Part shown: positions 63,285 through 64,000 of the stretch, in pieces
How the letters are laid out: each line of letters starts with the position of its first letter
Position numbering within the stretch: position 1 is the first letter of the stretch
Assembly (NCBI RefSeq): GCF_006345815.1
Contig: NZ_VCIG01000038.1
Coordinates: 848,539 to 912,538 of the forward strand
Source: Ochrobactrum sp. CGA5
GTDB lineage: Bacteria; Pseudomonadota; Alphaproteobacteria; Rhizobiales; Rhizobiaceae
Direction of reading: 5' to 3'
Length of the DNA: 64,000 bases
Notes under the pieces: generated by a model
Told to the model about the DNA's origin: nothing
Database searches by the model: none
What the model saw: the letters and a program-made list of their open reading frames with translations, nothing else
Translations under genes and position numbers: made by a program

Positions 63285-64000
63285 TCAGGCTGCAACAGAT
63301 TTCGTATGGGTCCGTATCAACCGGCCTAGCCGTTTGATACCTTCATCAATCATCTCGTCGTTGGCGCAAGAATAGCTGAGACGCAATGTATTGACACCAC
63401 TACCGTCGGCAAAAAATGCCCGCCCCGGAACAAACGCCACTTTCTCGCTATCAATGGATGCAGCGAGCAATGCGGCACCATCCATACCTTCGGGCAGCGT
63501 GACCCAGATGAACATACCCCCTTCAGGTTTCGTCCAGCTTGCGGTCTCCGGCATATATTTCGCTAGCGCTTCGAGCATCTTGTCGCGACGGTGCTTATAA
63601 ACCTTGTGCAGCTTTGCCACCTGAACATCAAAGCCATTGGTCGCGACACGTTGAATAGCGATCTGGTTGATAGTGGACGAATGAAGATCAGCAGCCTGCT
63701 TCATGAGAACCAGCTTGCGAATAACAGGCTTCGACGCAACCACATAGCCGACGCGCAACCCCGGAGCCAGCGTCTTCGAGAAAGAGCCGCAATAGATGGT
63801 ACGGGTTTTCTCTATGTCACCACCGTTTCGGGCAATATCGAGCGCCAGGATCGGCGAAATCGCATCGCCATTGTAGCGAAGATACTGATAGGCGGCATCT
63901 TCGATTACAGGAATGTCAAGTTCGTCCGCCTGGCCGAGCAATTTTTCACGACCTGCAAGATCGACCGTTTCTCCTGTTGGGTTGCTGAAATCGGCAGACA
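63285..64000 (-). CDS. PLP-dependent class I/II aminotransferase, 5' end missing
   Basis: About 238 C-terminal codons are visible and the frame runs off the right edge. The first visible residues include SNPTGETVDLAGREK. The PLP-binding lysine lies in YCGSFSKTLAPGLRVGY, and GGMFIWVTLPEG and VPGRAFF follow. This set is typical of 2-aminoadipate / LysN-type or MocR-like aminotransferases of about 400 residues. Whether an N-terminal GntR domain is present cannot be seen. The substrate is probably an amino acid with a branched or acidic side chain. Confidence 0.9.
   Translation of the reverse strand, partial: SADFSNPTGETVDLAGREKLLGQADELDIPVIEDAAYQYLRYNGDAISPILALDIARNGGDIEKTRTIYCGSFSKTLAPGLRVGYVVASKPVIRKLVLMKQAADLHSSTINQIAIQRVATNGFDVQVAKLHKVYKHRRDKMLEALAKYMPETASWTKPEGGMFIWVTLPEGMDGAALLAASIDSEKVAFVPGRAFFADGSGVNTLRLSYSCANDEMIDEGIKRLGRLIRTHTKSVAA

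Overview
The window looks like a chromosomal segment from an alphaproteobacterium of the Brucella/Ochrobactrum group (Rhizobiales). This is an inference from gene content: aerobic cobalamin genes with a cobP-type kinase/guanylyltransferase and CbtAB, a BA14K-type small secreted protein, a fused SecDF, DUF1127 and entericidin small proteins, a 514-residue phosphonate monoester hydrolase of the Rhizobium type, and a Rhizobiales/Brucella-type palindromic intergenic repeat. No phage, transposase, integrase or CRISPR array was seen. Most of the window is metabolic and transport islands rather than a mobile region.

Layout. 1-4.0 kb (minus): cobW (cut by the window edge), cobP, cbtA, cbtB behind a cobalamin riboswitch, then cobQ. 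4.1-6.3 kb (plus): isobutyryl-CoA-type acyl-CoA dehydrogenase and 3-hydroxyisobutyrate dehydrogenase (valine catabolism), followed by a hairpin-rich gap. 6.7-9.9 kb: GT39-like membrane glycosyltransferase, entericidin, and a divergent LysR/DUF1127 pair. 10.2-14.2 kb: GlxA-type regulator and a dimethylglycine/sarcosine dehydrogenase-like enzyme. 14.3-23.4 kb: a small secreted protein, a large mechanosensitive channel, SecDF, a YbaL-type antiporter and a flippase-like membrane protein. 23.6-27.4 kb: alpha/beta hydrolase and a sulfate importer (sbp, cysT, cysW, with no cysA beside it). 27.5-31.6 kb: TerC-CBS protein, DedA protein, tRNA-Lys(CTT), EF-hand protein.

31.6-39.2 kb (minus) is one long likely operon: phosphonate monoester hydrolase, a complete Dpp/Opp-type importer and a FucU/RbsD mutarotase. 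A 682-residue membrane-anchored protein of unknown function lies upstream. 41.7-47.0 kb holds a FrcABC-type sugar importer, an SDR enzyme and a divergent Gfo/Idh/MocA dehydrogenase. The divergent gap carries palindromes resembling RpiR-type operators. 47.0-51.9 kb is the outer- and inner-membrane B12 uptake operon btuB-btuF-btuC-btuD behind a second cobalamin riboswitch. 52.0-57.0 kb is an HlyD / RbbA-type / YhhJ-type ABC efflux operon. Two perfect TTGAT-N4-ATCAA (FNR/FixK) boxes flank a hairpin array in its 530-bp upstream gap, and a third, near-perfect box sits in front of a NimA/PNPOx-like gene at 59.7 kb. The rest holds a GHL10-type glycosidase-like protein, universal stress protein, PhzF, NUDIX, an endonuclease/exonuclease/phosphatase-family protein, a BA14K-type protein, and an aminotransferase cut by the window end.

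How they work together: two riboswitch-controlled units connect corrinoid uptake (Btu) and cobalt uptake (Cbt) to cobalamin assembly (CobP, CobQ, CobW). Several importers sit beside enzymes that plausibly process the imported compound. The 57-60 kb block looks like a low-oxygen-responsive group.
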